The notes below the pieces were generated by a model, which saw only the letters and a list, made by a program, of their open reading frames with translations, had not been told where the DNA came from and made no database searches. 64,000 nt of DNA from Prunella strophiata (taxonomy: Eukaryota > Chordata > Aves > Passeriformes > Prunellidae): positions 26,942,385 to 27,006,384 of the forward strand of contig JAZBQD010000017.1 of the NCBI GenBank assembly GCA_036583965.1, read 5' to 3'. Numbering within the stretch: the stretch's first letter is position 1; every line of letters starts with the position of its first letter. A program made the position numbers and the translations under genes. Shown here one piece after another: positions 11,766 through 22,958 of the stretch.

Positions 11766-12794
11766 CCCTTCTCTGGTAAGGGAGACTCTGGTGTATGTGC
11801 ACCCTGTCTGTTCTTCCAAAGCTCCTGCTGAGGTTCTGGCTGCACTTTCTCATTTCCTCTCCCTGTACAAGGCCCCACAACACTGCAGGATCTTCTCACC
11901 AGCCTCCTCCTGGCCCTGGATACACAAGTTCCCCATCTCCACAGGAAAAAGGAGCTGTATAAGAAGACCTGAGAGCAGGGCTGTGTCAGCTCCCTCTACA
12001 CCCACAGCCCCAAGCAGAGCCCTGGGTGCCCAGTACTGCTCCAGACCCCTTTCCAGGGTGGTGGGATCTGTTGGGAGGGGTATGCTTGAGTTTCCCCACA
12101 TATCTAGTTTCAAGCTTTTGTCTCACAGACATTCCTATTAGTTGTTCCCTCTCCACATCTTTCTCCAGACTCTTTTCCATCCCCATAAAGCTTGAAAGCA
12201 GAGCAACTGAAGATGAAAAGGCACTGTATCCTGCCTCTTGTGTTCCAGAAACAAAAGTTTTCTCCTACAGATGCCAATTTCTCTAGGCTACAGAGAGAGC
12301 TGGGCTGATCTTGGGATCAAAGCAATTTAGGCTGTAAGTACCTCTGCACACCTCATGATCAGGTCTCCACTCAAAACAAGTCCAGATTCAATGTTGGCTA
12401 CGACTTCAGAGGCAGATCAGGCTCTGTCCACTCAAGCTGGAAAGACCTCCAAGGACAGAGGTCCCACAGCCTCCCTGTGTCCCTCTTCCAAGGGGCTGGG
12501 CATGCTCCTGGTAGAAATTTTTGTAGCTCCAATCCCACCACTGTTCCCACCCCTGCAGCACAACATTTCGAAGGATGTGACTTGATGCATTTTTCTGCAG
12601 CCCTGGCATCCAAACCTTCTCCAGCCTTGGCCACACTGCTGGTGTAGAGCCTGGGGCTAAAGCAATAGCCACCATGGACATGCCACCATGTCAGTGTCAG
12701 TGCCACGCATTCTGCTTTTACAGCTTTGCCTGCACGAGGCCAGGGAATCATTCGTCCTGTCTCCCTCCTTCACCTCACCAACAGACATTTAATT

Positions 12795-12800
<6 letters not shown>

Positions 12801-12829
<29 letters not shown>
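12801..12829. repeat. Poly(A) tract
   Basis: Uninterrupted run of 29 A on the plus strand, about 400 bases beyond the FOXE1 stop codon. Confidence 0.95.
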
Positions 12830-12832
<3 letters not shown>

Positions 12833-13228
12833 ACAGCAGAGAGACTTTTGAACGTGAAATCTTCCTGGGTACACCAGAAGGGGCCCGGCTGGCTGTGCCG
12901 GGAGGGTGGGAGCCTGGCAGGAAGCTTTGAGCACCTGCACCAGGAAAGGCTGTAGAAGAAGAAGAGACTGCTTGCCCCATCCAAACACCTGGGAGTCCCT
13001 AGGACTCTTCTGCCGAGAGCGGACAGGGCTGGACAGGACACCCCAGGTCCCCAGGGCTGACAGTGACACTCCTCGCCAGGAAGCCTGGGCAGATGTCAGA
13101 ACGCATAGGTGCAGCCCAAGGTTCTTTAGCATCTTCCGGGCAGCGCCGGGAGCAGCCGTGCCGGGCGATCCCCGCACTCCGCCGTCTCCCGGGCTCCGGT
13201 CCGTTCTGTCGGGCCTCTCCGGGACAGG

Positions 13229-14106
13229 TCAGAGCGCCGGGACGAACCTGTCGGGGCCTCCCGGGTAGGTGCCGTGGCGCGGTGCGGGCTCGGCGGCACT
13301 CAGCTGCGCTCCGTAGGCGTGGGGCAGCGGCGGGAAGGGCGCGGGGGAGCGGCGGCCGTAGAGCGCAGCGGGGCCGGGCGGGGAGGCGGGCAGCACGATG
13401 CGCCCCGACGGCGCGTACAGCGGCCCGGGGGCCCCGGGCGCGTAGGGCCCGGGGGCGGTGGGCAGCGGGGCGTAGGCGTGGGGCAGGGCGGCGGAGGCGC
13501 AGCCCTGCGCGGGGAAGGCGGCGGCGAAGGCGCAGGAGGCGGCGGCGGGCGGCGGGGGCAGGTCGGCGGGGGGCGGCGGGGCGGGCAGCGGGACGAGGCG
13601 GCAGGGAGCGGCGGGGCGCTCGGCGAGGAAGGCCGGGTAGGTGGAGAGGTCGCTGCGCTTGAAACGTTTCCTGCGGCGGAGGAAGGACCCGCTCTCGAAC
13701 ATGTCGCGGGCGTGAGGGTCCAGCGTCCAGTAGTTGCCCTTGCCGGGGCGGCCGGGCTCCCGTGGCACCTTGACAAAGCAGTCATTGAGGGTGAGGTTGT
13801 GGCGGATGCTGTTCTGCCACTTGCGGGGGCTGTCGCGGTAGAAGGGGAAGCGCTCGGTGATGAAGCGGTAGATGCCGCCGAGCGTCAGTCGCCGCTCGGG
13901 CGCCTGCCCGATGGCCATGGCGATGAGGGCGATGTAGCTGTACGGCGGCTTGCCCCGCTCCGCCGGCCGCTTGCGGCGGCGCCGCCCGCCCCGCGCCCCC
14001 GCCGCCGCCGCCGGACCGCCGCCTCGTCTCCCGGCGGCACCGCGTCCGCCTCCAGCGGCGGGGGCGGCGGCGGGGGGCCCGGCGGCAGCCGGCTCTCGGC
14101 TGTCAT
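13229..14106 (-). CDS. FOXE1: FOXE1 (TTF-2) forkhead transcription factor; frame interrupted
   Basis: Single-exon forkhead gene. FOXE1 is a nuclear, DNA-binding regulator of thyroid, palate and pharyngeal endoderm development. The start at 14106 gives MTAESR, matching the mammalian MTAES start. After a proline-rich N-terminus and an Arg-rich basic stretch comes the forkhead domain (about residues 53-148, counting as if one base were restored): [14 protein letters not shown], then recognition-helix residues [15 protein letters not shown] (about 97-111), then the wing with GNYWTLDP. A second basic stretch RRRKRFKR (about 144-151) and SDLSTYPAF follow; these match FOXE1 better than FOXE3. The C-terminus is Pro/Ala-rich, with SCAFA, a YGRRSP block and a final [12 protein letters not shown] resembling human FOXE1's YPGGIDRFVSAM. 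Stop TGA at 13231-13229. The start and N-terminus are in a different frame from the domain; the switch lies near 13976-14012. Predicted length is about 292 residues against 373 in human, with no polyalanine tract. Confidence 0.93.
13976..14012 (-). other. Frame break inside FOXE1
   Basis: Upstream of this zone the MTAESR frame reads ...[11 protein letters not shown] and then Ala/Ser sequence unlike the family. Downstream, the frame that carries [20 protein letters not shown] is the correct FOXE1 frame. The two overlap here without a stop codon. Going from one to the other needs one extra base (or two fewer). The stretch is almost pure G and C with short repeats, a typical place for a missing base in an assembly. 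Confidence 0.85.
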
Positions 14107-14179
14107 GTGGCCGTCGGAGCGGCTCCGCCCCGGACCGAGCCGAGCCGAGCCGAGGAAGCGCAGCGCGGCACGACCGCGG

Positions 14180-14186
14180 CTTTTAT
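14180..14186 (-). promoter_or_regulatory. TATA-like box of FOXE1
   Basis: The minus strand reads GCATAAAAGCC here, an ATAAAAG TATA-type element about 75 bases before the start codon, which would place transcription start roughly 45 bases before the ATG. A GC-box-like GGGGCGGAG lies between it and the start, and a short GGCTC repeat precedes that. It is the only AT-rich heptamer in several hundred bases of GC-rich DNA. Confidence 0.55.
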
Positions 14187-15159
14187 GCGGCGGTGTCCGG
14201 CGGCTCCGCGCCCGGGCGGCCGGCACTCCCCCTGCTACGCCCCGCCGCCCGGGAGGCGCGGGCAGGGCCGGGCGTGCCGCCGCTGCCGCCGCGGGAAGGA
14301 GCAGCGCCCTGCCCGGCACCCCCGCGCTCCCGCCCCTCTCCGCTGGTCCCCGTCCCCAGCGCCGTCGGGGCGCCGCGGAGCCGCCGCCGACGGGAGCGCA
14401 CAGCTCCGGAGCACTGACGGGCACCGAGCGGAGCTGGGTCGTCTCCGGGATGCCGGTGCGGGTGTCCGGGCACGGGAGTTTCCCGCGCCTCCCGCAGGGC
14501 TCGCCGCCGTCGGGGCCGGGTGTGCGGACGGCGGCGGGGAGAGGCGGCGGCGATGAGCGACCGCCGCTGCCGGAGGGGACGCTGCGCGGGACACTCGGCC
14601 CCGGGCAACGTAGCCCAGGGGGCCCAACGCTTCTTTGCGGAAATCAAGCTGTCGAAACAAATTAGGCTGGAAAAAACCGCCCGCTGACAGATCTGCGTGG
14701 GGAGAGATAGTAAGTGCGGGCTTAGGCTACGCGGTTTGCTTGCCGAGCGCTATGTGGAATGCACTGAGGTTAGGGCCCTCCTAGCTGGTACCCAGCGGCG
14801 ATTTGGCACAGCGCTAGGCTCCCGTGCCCCTGGTTTACACTTTAGCTGACCTGCTTATCTCTGATCCTTGTGCCATAGGACCCCACAGGTCCACGATCCA
14901 ACCAGGAAGGATGCCAGGCTCTCCACAGGCTAATGCTGGGACATACCTGCCAGCTCCCCCATGTTTGCTCAGATACTTGGGGCTGAGGGTCACACCCCAG
15001 CTGAGTGTGACAGCAGGTGAGGAATGCTTGCCCAGGACTTGAACCCCTGTGACACATACCCACAGGCCTGGGGACAGCACAGCCTCCCCACCTGCTGGCA
15101 TGGTGTTCCTTGCAAGCCAGAATATAAAGGAGATGGCAGGACGTCCTAGGGGTGAGATG

Positions 15160-15450
15160 GAAAGTGTGTGCAGGTGTGCACAGGCACGTGTGTGTGCATG
15201 GCAGGGTACATGGGTGTGCAAGGGCACTGCTGTGGGGGTGAGGATGTGAGTGAGAGTTTGTGGGTGTGCCACAAGTCAAGTTTGTGTCAAGTTTGCGACA
15301 GGCGAGTGTGTGTACAAAAAAATGCCAGCACACACAGGTATGTGGTTGGACCTGAGGCTTGTGTGTGGGCAGGTAGGCAAGAAACAGATGCAGCAGATGT
15401 GTGTGCAGAGAGGTGGATATGCACGGGTGTGCAGGTGCTGTGCATGGCTG
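15160..15450. repeat. Degenerate TG/CA-rich low-complexity region
   Basis: Interrupted GTGTG, GTGCA and GGTGTG motifs recur across about 290 bases. The frames through it are Cys/Val/Gly-rich or His/Thr-rich on the opposite strand and are artefacts of this composition. Confidence 0.75.
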
Positions 15451-15689
15451 TACACCTGATCCTGCCCAGGTCTTGGTGTCTCCTGCCAGTTCTTCCAGAA
15501 CTCAAGTCACGAGTGCACTGCTGAGTTTGTCTTTGTAGGAGAAGCTTTTCCAAAGCCCTCTTGGGCATTACACAAATTATTTTTCAGGAAGAAAGGGGAG
15601 GTAAGAGCTGTTTATCCTAGTGAAACGCAGCTCACTTGGAGGTGTCCAACAGAGTTGCTGAGCTGTTTATCTGCTTAGAGAAAAATCTG

Positions 15690-15696
15690 GTGTGTG

Positions 15697-15733
<37 letters not shown>
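15690..15733. repeat. Compound (GT)n(GA)n microsatellite
   Basis: About 22 bases of nearly pure GT dinucleotides followed directly by about 21 bases of pure GA. Confidence 0.95.
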
Positions 15734-18700
15734 GATCCATTTCCATGCAGCAAACAAACCCCAGCCCTGCTTTCCAGCTAAATAAGGGGCCCAGGAGTCA
15801 CCAGCCACCTGCTTATCTCTGCAGCTTCCCAGCAATCTGGGAGATAGCAAAATGTCCTATGGAGCTAGCAGAATAAACCATGAAGTTGCACTTGCTGTGG
15901 ACCCACATGTGCATGTAGTGTGTCCAGTAGCTGGATGCAGACACTGGGCAGAATTTCAAATCACATGCTGCAGAGTTTGTGTCAAGAGGAAAAAAATCAA
16001 CCTCCTGTACCAGCACCCAAGTTCTTGAAGTGAACAGCAGACCAGGGTAGCATTACCCTGTACAAACCAAAACCCATCTCCTTCAGTGTGAAGCTGCCTC
16101 ATCAGTAATGCTCTGCCTTCTGGCTTGTGGGAAGCTGCAGCTGGGAATAGATTTTCCTATCAGATGTTCCAAAAGACAGTGCTGTAGTTCAGTCACCTCT
16201 GGGACTGTGTCTCTTTGTGCCATGCCAATTCCATGCCTCCAGAGGGCAAAGTCAGATCGTGCTTCGCTTTGCACTTGTAGAGGATGGGGAATGAAAGAGG
16301 TGTGTGCTGAGCACGGATGGTGTGCTGAACAGCTGCTTTTGCCCTCCCTGCTGGTGTTGAAAATCCTTTCCCAAGTAAGCACTTTCCTTGGCAGAGCCCA
16401 AAGCAGACTGAAATGGATACCCAAACAACATGTGCTGGCTCTTGTCCCCTCTCCTTTCCACATCACACAGCTTAAACTGTGGTGCCAATATTTGGGAGTG
16501 AAGTTGTATAACATGGTGCCCTGGAGACTACTCTCAATCTGACATTATCATAAACCTGTTTAAAAACACTTTTAAGTCTCTACTTTGGGAGCAGGAGTAT
16601 GTCTTGTTTTAAGCATTAGTGTCTCTTTTTTGAGTACCAGTTCCCATGGGGAGGGATCTATGGAGAACATGAAACTCCAACTAACCCACTTGGATCTTAG
16701 ACTGCAGATCTCCTCCATCTGTAACTCAAGTGGTGCCTCTTGCTGGAGCAGAACAGTTGGTGTTTGTCTTTGTGAAGCATTGTTTTCTCTTTTGATTTCA
16801 TCATGCTGCAGGAGGGACAAGAGTAAGTCAGATGGAAAACACCATGCATTGATTAAACCTGTTCATAATGGAGTTCATAATACAATCAAAAATGTATGAC
16901 ATCTACATAATATTATCCATACAAAAATCTATCACTTGAGCTTTCTTTTGGTCTCTGGGACAAAGTTTATAGTTACCATTTTTTCTGTCTAAATTTCTCA
17001 GCTCAGATCCTGCGCACACTAAGGTCTGCAGCCTTCAGCTGAGCAGGGCAGTCATTGCTTGTGAGACCACTGCACTGCAGAGCTGTACCCTGCACAAGGG
17101 CACTGTGCCTTGGCCTTCCAGAATGGCATTTGTTAGTACTGTAGCTGCTAGAGAATTACCCCATCCAAAATCCCATCTGCTTGGATCTCCAAGAGCAATT
17201 TCCACCCGTGGAAAGAAGTCCAGTTCATTCCCCATGCAGTTGCCCTGTTGCAAACCACACCAGTGAGCTCCCTCAGGGGACACCCTGCTCTTTGTCAGTC
17301 CTATGACCTGAGCTGCTTCTTCCACTTCAACCAAAGAGAGGGAAGTGGACACTAAATGTGTGGACAGCCCCTTCATGTGCAGCACATTGGTAGTTTTGTT
17401 TCTATGTCAGAATTCCTCTCTGAGGTGAGGAAAAGTTTTGTCTCTGTGTCCCAGGAACTACAGGGCTGTATTTAATGTGCTCCGAGTTAAGGGTCTGGCA
17501 AAGTCAAAATCCCAGATCGTATTGGCTGAATGCAAATGAAGTGAGAGCACATACCCATGGCACAGCCACCACCCCAAGCTCAGCTGTACTTGTCATGGAA
17601 TGGCAAGTTTGGGGTTTTTACTGGCTGTGAGTTTGGTGCCAGGACCTTGCAGTTAGAAGTGAGGAGAGCATCACAGCCAGACACCTCAGGATACTTTGTG
17701 ACAAGGTCCTTAGCGCCACCTGCAGCCTGTGGTTAAGATCTCAGAGGGGACCATAAGCCTGAACCTTTTGGAATAAGACAGGTGATGGCATGACATTATT
17801 CATACACTTTCCACAAAGAAGTATCCAGAGTGTCTGAGCGTAAGATATTTTGCACCTAACTGGAGTTCATGGGAGACAAGAACAGGGAGGTGATTGCATG
17901 GATTTTGGAAACACTTTGTGGCTAGATTGTAGTGTGGGGACCAAGTTGAAACCTCTGAGGGAGAACTGATGTGCAGCTGGACATGGAGTATGACCACATG
18001 GCAGAAGAGAGGCTGGAAAATCAACATTCTACCAGGATACTGCATATTTTCACCAGCTGTTCACTTGCCTTGTCTAATGGGGGCAGTTTCACTCTCCATC
18101 AGTAGCCTGGTTGTTTAGTATGGGTGCTGTTTTTCCAAATTACTCCAGCTTCTCATCCCTTTGTTGAGTTTTCTGTGGGAACTTGTGGCTGCAGGGGGAG
18201 AAGAATTGCTTGCTGAGAATGGATGCAGCCAGGATCGTGTGGGAGACTTGAGTTAGCTGTTGTGGTCATTCTTCTGTAGAAAAAAACAAAACATCATGGT
18301 GGCTTTGAAACAGGCCATGTCTCAGGCCAGAAATTGGGGCAAGAGCCGTGGGCAGCCTTAGCCTCCATCCAGCATGGTTCCATCTGGGCAGGGCATGCTT
18401 GCCTGACAGCCCAGCAGCTCCCCTGGCTCTTGGGGGGAAACAGGACCTGCAGCAGGGGCAGGTGCAGGTGGGCAGGGCAGGCTCTCTCAGAGCAGAACAC
18501 AACACCACCTCTGAGCATTCCCTCGGGATGCTGCCCCACTCAGGAATTCGGTGTGAGCAGCCTAATGGCAAAAGGATGTCCATGCAGCATGGGAGATGTG
18601 CAGGACTGGTGCTCTGGGGTGGTGGCGGCGCTGAAATAGAGGGAGTGGCTGACACAGGAAGAGGCAAGGCCCCAGCCTAGAGGGACCACCAGAAACAGGA

Positions 18701-19269
18701 GCATGGGACTGCTGGAAAGCTTGGGAAGCCCAGCAAAGGAGAGATGTGAGTGGTGCCATGGGGCTGGGCACTGGCCAGGAGTGACTCCTGCAGCGAGTTA
18801 CACTCCATGCTGGGATTCCTGAGGAGCACAGCCTGTCAGGGAAACCGAGGTCTGTGCCAGCACTCCTAAACAGTTAAACATGGAAAAGTGCTCTGCACAA
18901 TGGCAGCAAGAGCCTCGTTTAGCTAAGGCATGGAGCCACCAAATGAAGCGATAGAGAACACCACATCTGCTGTGGGCAGCAAGGAGCAGGCGCCCTCTTG
19001 GTGGAAGCAGTGTGGATGCAGCCTGAGCTGGATGGGCCACGACACACTCATTTGTTCTCCTGCCGAAGGAGAATTCAGAGTAGGTTTCCAAGAGAGTAAG
19101 CTGCCCATTCTTGCCTTTGCACCACCAAGATATCACTGGGAGTAGTGCAGATCTGTCAGATGATTCAAAAAGGAGGAGCTGGCTTTCTCTGGAAACATGC
19201 AAAGCAGAGTCAGGCTCTTCCATAAGCTGAAAATCACTTGCTGTGCTTTTTGGGTGTTTTTTTGTTTGG

Positions 19270-19287
19270 TTTTTTTTTTTTTTTTTT
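19270..19287. repeat. Poly(T) tract
   Basis: Run of 18 T, preceded by T/G-rich sequence. Confidence 0.9.
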
Positions 19288-19734
19288 ATGTGCAGGTGTT
19301 AGGAAGTTTGCATGGCTCTTTTTCCCCTGAAGCCTGTGAATTTCAGCACCTCATGAAAATCTTCCGGATGAGTATCTTTGAATAGCCATCAGACACCGTT
19401 GGCAAGGAAATAAGTTCTATTTTGCCTATCAAATGCCCTGTTTGGGCAGTCATTCAACAGTTTTGAGAGGCTGAGTCTCTGGCAGGGTGAACATCTCCTA
19501 CTCAGTATCTCCCAGGTACCCTGCTGGGACTGGTGTGCTCTGCTGGCTCACCACAGGTGTCACTGGCATCTGACAGAAGCTCCTGCTGAGGGGCCCCACG
19601 GTCAGAAAGACCCTGAGGCTTGAGCACAGGAAGTGTTACCCGATGACAAAATTTTTTAAGACAAATTGCTATTTGCCAGAGTAGTAATTCAGCCCTCTTC
19701 ACGGCTACTAGTGAAACCTGATGCTTGATAGAAA

Positions 19735-19865
19735 ATGATAGACTACAGCAGTTTAGAGGGAATTATTAATTGCTTGCTTTGGAAGCTGAGAATTAATTAT
19801 TTAAGTATAATTGTTTAATTAATTGCCATTTTGTGAACATTTTGAAATATCCTGCTTTACTTCAA
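19735..19865. promoter_or_regulatory. AT-rich segment with clustered TAAT motifs (candidate enhancer)
   Basis: Within about 130 bases there are several TAATTA/ATTAAT motifs (ttattaattgc, gaattaatta, taattaattgcc) and a 'ttgtgaac' motif. Such homeodomain-site clusters are common in developmental enhancers near forkhead genes, but AT-rich DNA alone can give them. No alignment was possible. Confidence 0.22.
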
Positions 19866-22400
19866 CAAGCTATGTGGAAAGAAGTATAATTTTTTTTTTT
19901 CTTTGTTGCAGACAGAACCACATTGTCCTGGACACTGGCTTTTTCTAACTCACACTTAGGCATGGGGTGGAGAAGGGACAGGTCATTTTGTCCAGACTGT
20001 AGAGTTAAGAGGTAATTTCCCAGTGCAGGTGAGATAAATTTCTTGGTGTTCTTTGTTGGCAGTGTTCTTCATGTTGTTTCACCCAAATACGTAAATTTAA
20101 AACTCTAACAAATTGCAGTGGCAATGCCCTGTAATTTACTAACCAATTCCCTGTCCCAAGACATGCTCTGCACTGTGGTTCCTGCAGAGCACTTTACTCG
20201 TGGTCACAGGCAATGCATCAACCAAGGAGGGAGATAAAGGGGAGCTAGTAGACGTGAGCAGTGGGGTAAGACTGGGAGCACATGAAGGAGGGGAAGGAGA
20301 AGAACCGTGGAAAAGCAAGGAATGTGGAGAGGAATGGTTGGGGGCGGAGCTGGAAGAATATGAAGAGCCTTTGTTGGAACACTAGTCGGGAGGTTTGTTT
20401 TGTGGGAGAGAATCTTGTACGGGTAGCCAGAAAAAAAGCTCACCTAAGTTTTGTCTCCTCTGGGTCTTGGTCTGGAATCATACACCCTCAGCATCACTTT
20501 GGTACAAGCAAAAAAGCATGAAAAGTAATGTTACAGCTTTCTAGGACTGGTCTACACAGACAACGAAAACGTGCTCTTTTTTCCCTATTTTTTTTTCTTT
20601 AAACCAAGGTAAATCACTGAATAAACTGTATTACTGAGCATTATTAAACAAAACACTTGTTGCCCTTCCCTGGAAACTGCAGCTTTTAGCACGCTTTGCA
20701 TGACTGTACTTGATAACAAAAATAAGCTGTTTCAGTAGGTAGGTTCAGGCACCCAGCCCTTTTGTGTGCCAAGTTTGTGACTCATCTTCGGGGTTTTCTG
20801 GGGAAGCCCTTAGCGACAAAACAGGTCAGAGGCTGAGCTGGGCAGCAAAGACTTCGGGTCAGAGCCTGCAGCAGGGATTGCAGGCAGAGACAAAGGCACA
20901 GCCACGGCGTGGCCCTGCGGCTGGAGGCAAAACCCCCCGACTGGAAACAGCTCCCAGTTAAAGCCGAGTGGCCTCTCTGGGCTCTTTCCTGGCCTTGGGC
21001 GCAGCCAGGTGGGTGCCCAGGCTGGGGAGTGTGTGTCAAGCACTGATCGAGGAAAGAAAAATTGTACTTAGCAAGGCAAAAGGGCTGCAGCATTGTGTGC
21101 TCAGTGCACCGCTGGATGTTAAACCACGCCTGGCCGTGGGGTGAGCTGTGAATGCATCGCTGCTGCCACGGACGCATTCAGCTGTCGGGGTGATGCTGAT
21201 GGGGGATCGGTAGGACTCAGAGCTACCCGGCTGTAATTCCATGCCTGAGGGATGTAAATAGTCTTTATTTAAAAAAAAAACAAAGTGTAAAGTGGGGATA
21301 GTTCGAGCTTATTGGCGCTGGCAGACAAAATCTGAATACTTTTACAAAGAGCCCCTGTTTTTTTCCCCTAGGCCCCTTTGTTCTCATTGCCTCTCTCTGA
21401 CCCTTTAGCAATCACCATGGTAATTACCAAGTAATGCCCTATTTACAAGTACCTTCCGAAATCTGCTGGAGTTTTGCTTGAGCCTGTAGCAAAAATGTCT
21501 CTCCCCAGATGAGAAAATGGGTTATTTCTCAAATTCAACCTTTTGTTTTGTTTTGTTTTTTTTTACAAGACTGAAAAGGCGGTGAATAGCTGGCATCCTG
21601 CTGAAGTTAACAGATCTGTGGGGATTTACACTAGATAAGCATCTGCCCAGTGTTTGCCTGCGGCAATACCTCTAACCAAAAGTGTGTAGGTCGTGGTAAT
21701 CTGGAGGGAAAGAAGTGTTTTTAAGTTTTGTGCTGCTAATAAAAATAGGCAGTGCACTGCATGTATTTCCGGGGACAGCAAAAAGTTTCAGAAATCTCTT
21801 TCTGATTTTGAACAGTCTAGTCTTACTTTTTCTGTAATCAGTGCGTATTTCTCTTGTGAAGTCTGTGCCACGGGACAGGTTTCCCAAAGAGGGATGGATC
21901 TCTATCTGTCGGACTTTTTAAAATTTTACTTGGTCATTGCCCTGAACAAGCTGATCTAACTTGGGGTATAACCATGCTTTAAGTTTTTGTTGGAGAAAAA
22001 ACTTTTGTCATTTCTGCAGTTCTCTCTGTTCGTGTGGTAAAAACACAAATTCCAGGAATTTCTGTCAAATCAGCTCAAGTCCTGTCAATGATACAGGAAA
22101 GTGATCTGAGAACACAAGGAAAGGACTTCTCAGAATGCCAGGTGCTCAAGTTTTCTTTCTTCCGGCTGGCTCTGAGAATTTTGCTTATGCAGTTTGAGTA
22201 TTCATATGCAAATCGCAGATTTGCCGACCGTGCTAGACCATTATCAGAAAACAGATCTTCCAAGTGATTTAACAATCACTTCCAGGATCACTTCATGTTT
22301 TGGACCTGGAAAGGGAAGCAGAGTGGCATCATTTTGAGACTTTTGAGATTCCCTCCCTTTTACTGTGCTGTGGGACAATGCAATATTTGCCACGTGAGAG

Positions 22401-22958
22401 TGGCCTGGTTTTGGCTGGGATCGAGTTAATTTCTTCAGCGGTGGCTAGTGTGGGGCTGTGTTTTGGATTTGTGCTGAAATAAGTGCTGCTACCACAGGAG
22501 TGTTTTTGTGGCTGCTGAGCAGGGCTTTACACAGAGCCCAAGCCAAGCCTTTGCTGTTTCCCAACCACGGGACCAGCGCGGGGGCTGGGAGGGGATAGCC
22601 TGGATATCTGATCCCAGCTGACCCAGGGGATATCCCGCAGCATATGGTGTCATGCTCAGCGTAAAAAGCTGCGGGGAGAAGGAGGAGGCGGGGGAGGTTG
22701 GGAGCAATGGCGTGTCTGCCCAAGCCACCGTGAGGCGGGATGGGCCCCGCTGTCCTGGCGATGGCTGAACACCTGCCTGCCCGTGGGAAACGGTGAATGA
22801 ATCCCTTGTTTTGGCTTTGCTCGTGTGTGTGGCTTTTGCTTTACCTATTAAACAGTCTCTGTCTCAGTTTTCTTGGCTCTGTTCTCCCCCCTGTGCCACC
22901 GGGGGGAGCGAGTGAGCAGCTGGGGTTAAACTCTGTTGCTGACTGGGGTTAAACCGCA
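22401..22958 (+). mobile_element. Solo LTR of an avian ERVL-like endogenous retrovirus
   Basis: The element begins TGGCCTGGTTTTGGCTGGGA and ends GGGGTTAAACCGCA, matching what I recall of a common avian ERV LTR that starts TGTCCTGG and ends in TTAAACCAC...CA. The sequence GAGAG flanks it on both sides (22396-22400 and 22960-22964, one base offset), consistent with a 5-base target-site duplication. Inside are a TATA-like 'gtaaaaagc' at 22661 and an ATTAAA signal at 22847-22852, in the right order for U3 then R. No internal retroviral genes adjoin it, so it is a solo LTR left by recombination. Confidence 0.8.

Larger units (their letters stand above)
10663..13130. other. Intergenic downstream of FOXE1, no gene recognised
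   Basis: Contains a CR1 remnant (11560-11765) and the A29 run at 12801-12829. The remainder has no recognisable exon. The 3'UTR of FOXE1 probably occupies part of 12.7-13.2 kb on the minus strand. An ATTAAA on the minus strand at 12793-12788 is one candidate polyadenylation signal, but I cannot choose between candidates. Confidence 0.4.
13130..14650. promoter_or_regulatory. CpG island covering FOXE1 and its promoter
   Basis: GC and CpG content rise sharply at about 13130 and fall again after about 14650, where the sequence returns to the AT-richer background. The island covers the whole FOXE1 coding region and roughly 500 bases upstream of its start codon. Long open frames on the plus strand here (to 463 codons) are by-products of the missing stop codons in GC-rich DNA. 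Confidence 0.9.
14651..22400. other. FOXE1 upstream region, no gene recognised
   Basis: Holds a TG-rich stretch (15160-15450), a GT/GA microsatellite (15690-15733), a T18 run (19270-19287) and AT-rich segments with homeodomain-type TAAT motifs around 19735-19860. A perfect octamer ATGCAAAT sits at 17530-17537 inside an otherwise unique segment. Open frames are short and unsupported. Confidence 0.5.

Noticed and set aside
13063..13662. 199-codon plus-strand open frame
   Set aside because: Arg/Ala/Gly-rich shadow of the FOXE1 coding region, with no family resemblance.
13300..13785. 161-codon minus-strand open frame inside FOXE1
   Set aside because: Same strand as FOXE1 but an alternative frame, Pro/Ser/Arg-rich. 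The FOXE1 frame explains the interval.
13229..14106. Assignment to FOXE3 rather than FOXE1
   Set aside because: The MTAES start, [16 protein letters not shown] and the C-terminal PGGPDRFV fit FOXE1; FOXE3 has a different C-terminus and start as I recall them.
14183..14660. Minus-strand open frames upstream of the FOXE1 start (to 154 codons)
   Set aside because: Upstream of the TATA-like box and composed of Arg/Ala/Gly/Pro. Composition artefacts. The frame reaching 14424 merely extends the true FOXE1 start upstream and passes the TATA-like element.
13274..14665. 463-codon open frame on the plus strand across the CpG island
   Set aside because: It is antisense to FOXE1 and results from the scarcity of stop codons in GC-rich DNA. 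The translation is Gly/Ala/Arg low complexity.
15168..15524. 118-codon Cys/Val-rich plus-strand open frame
   Set aside because: Arises from the TG-rich low-complexity stretch.
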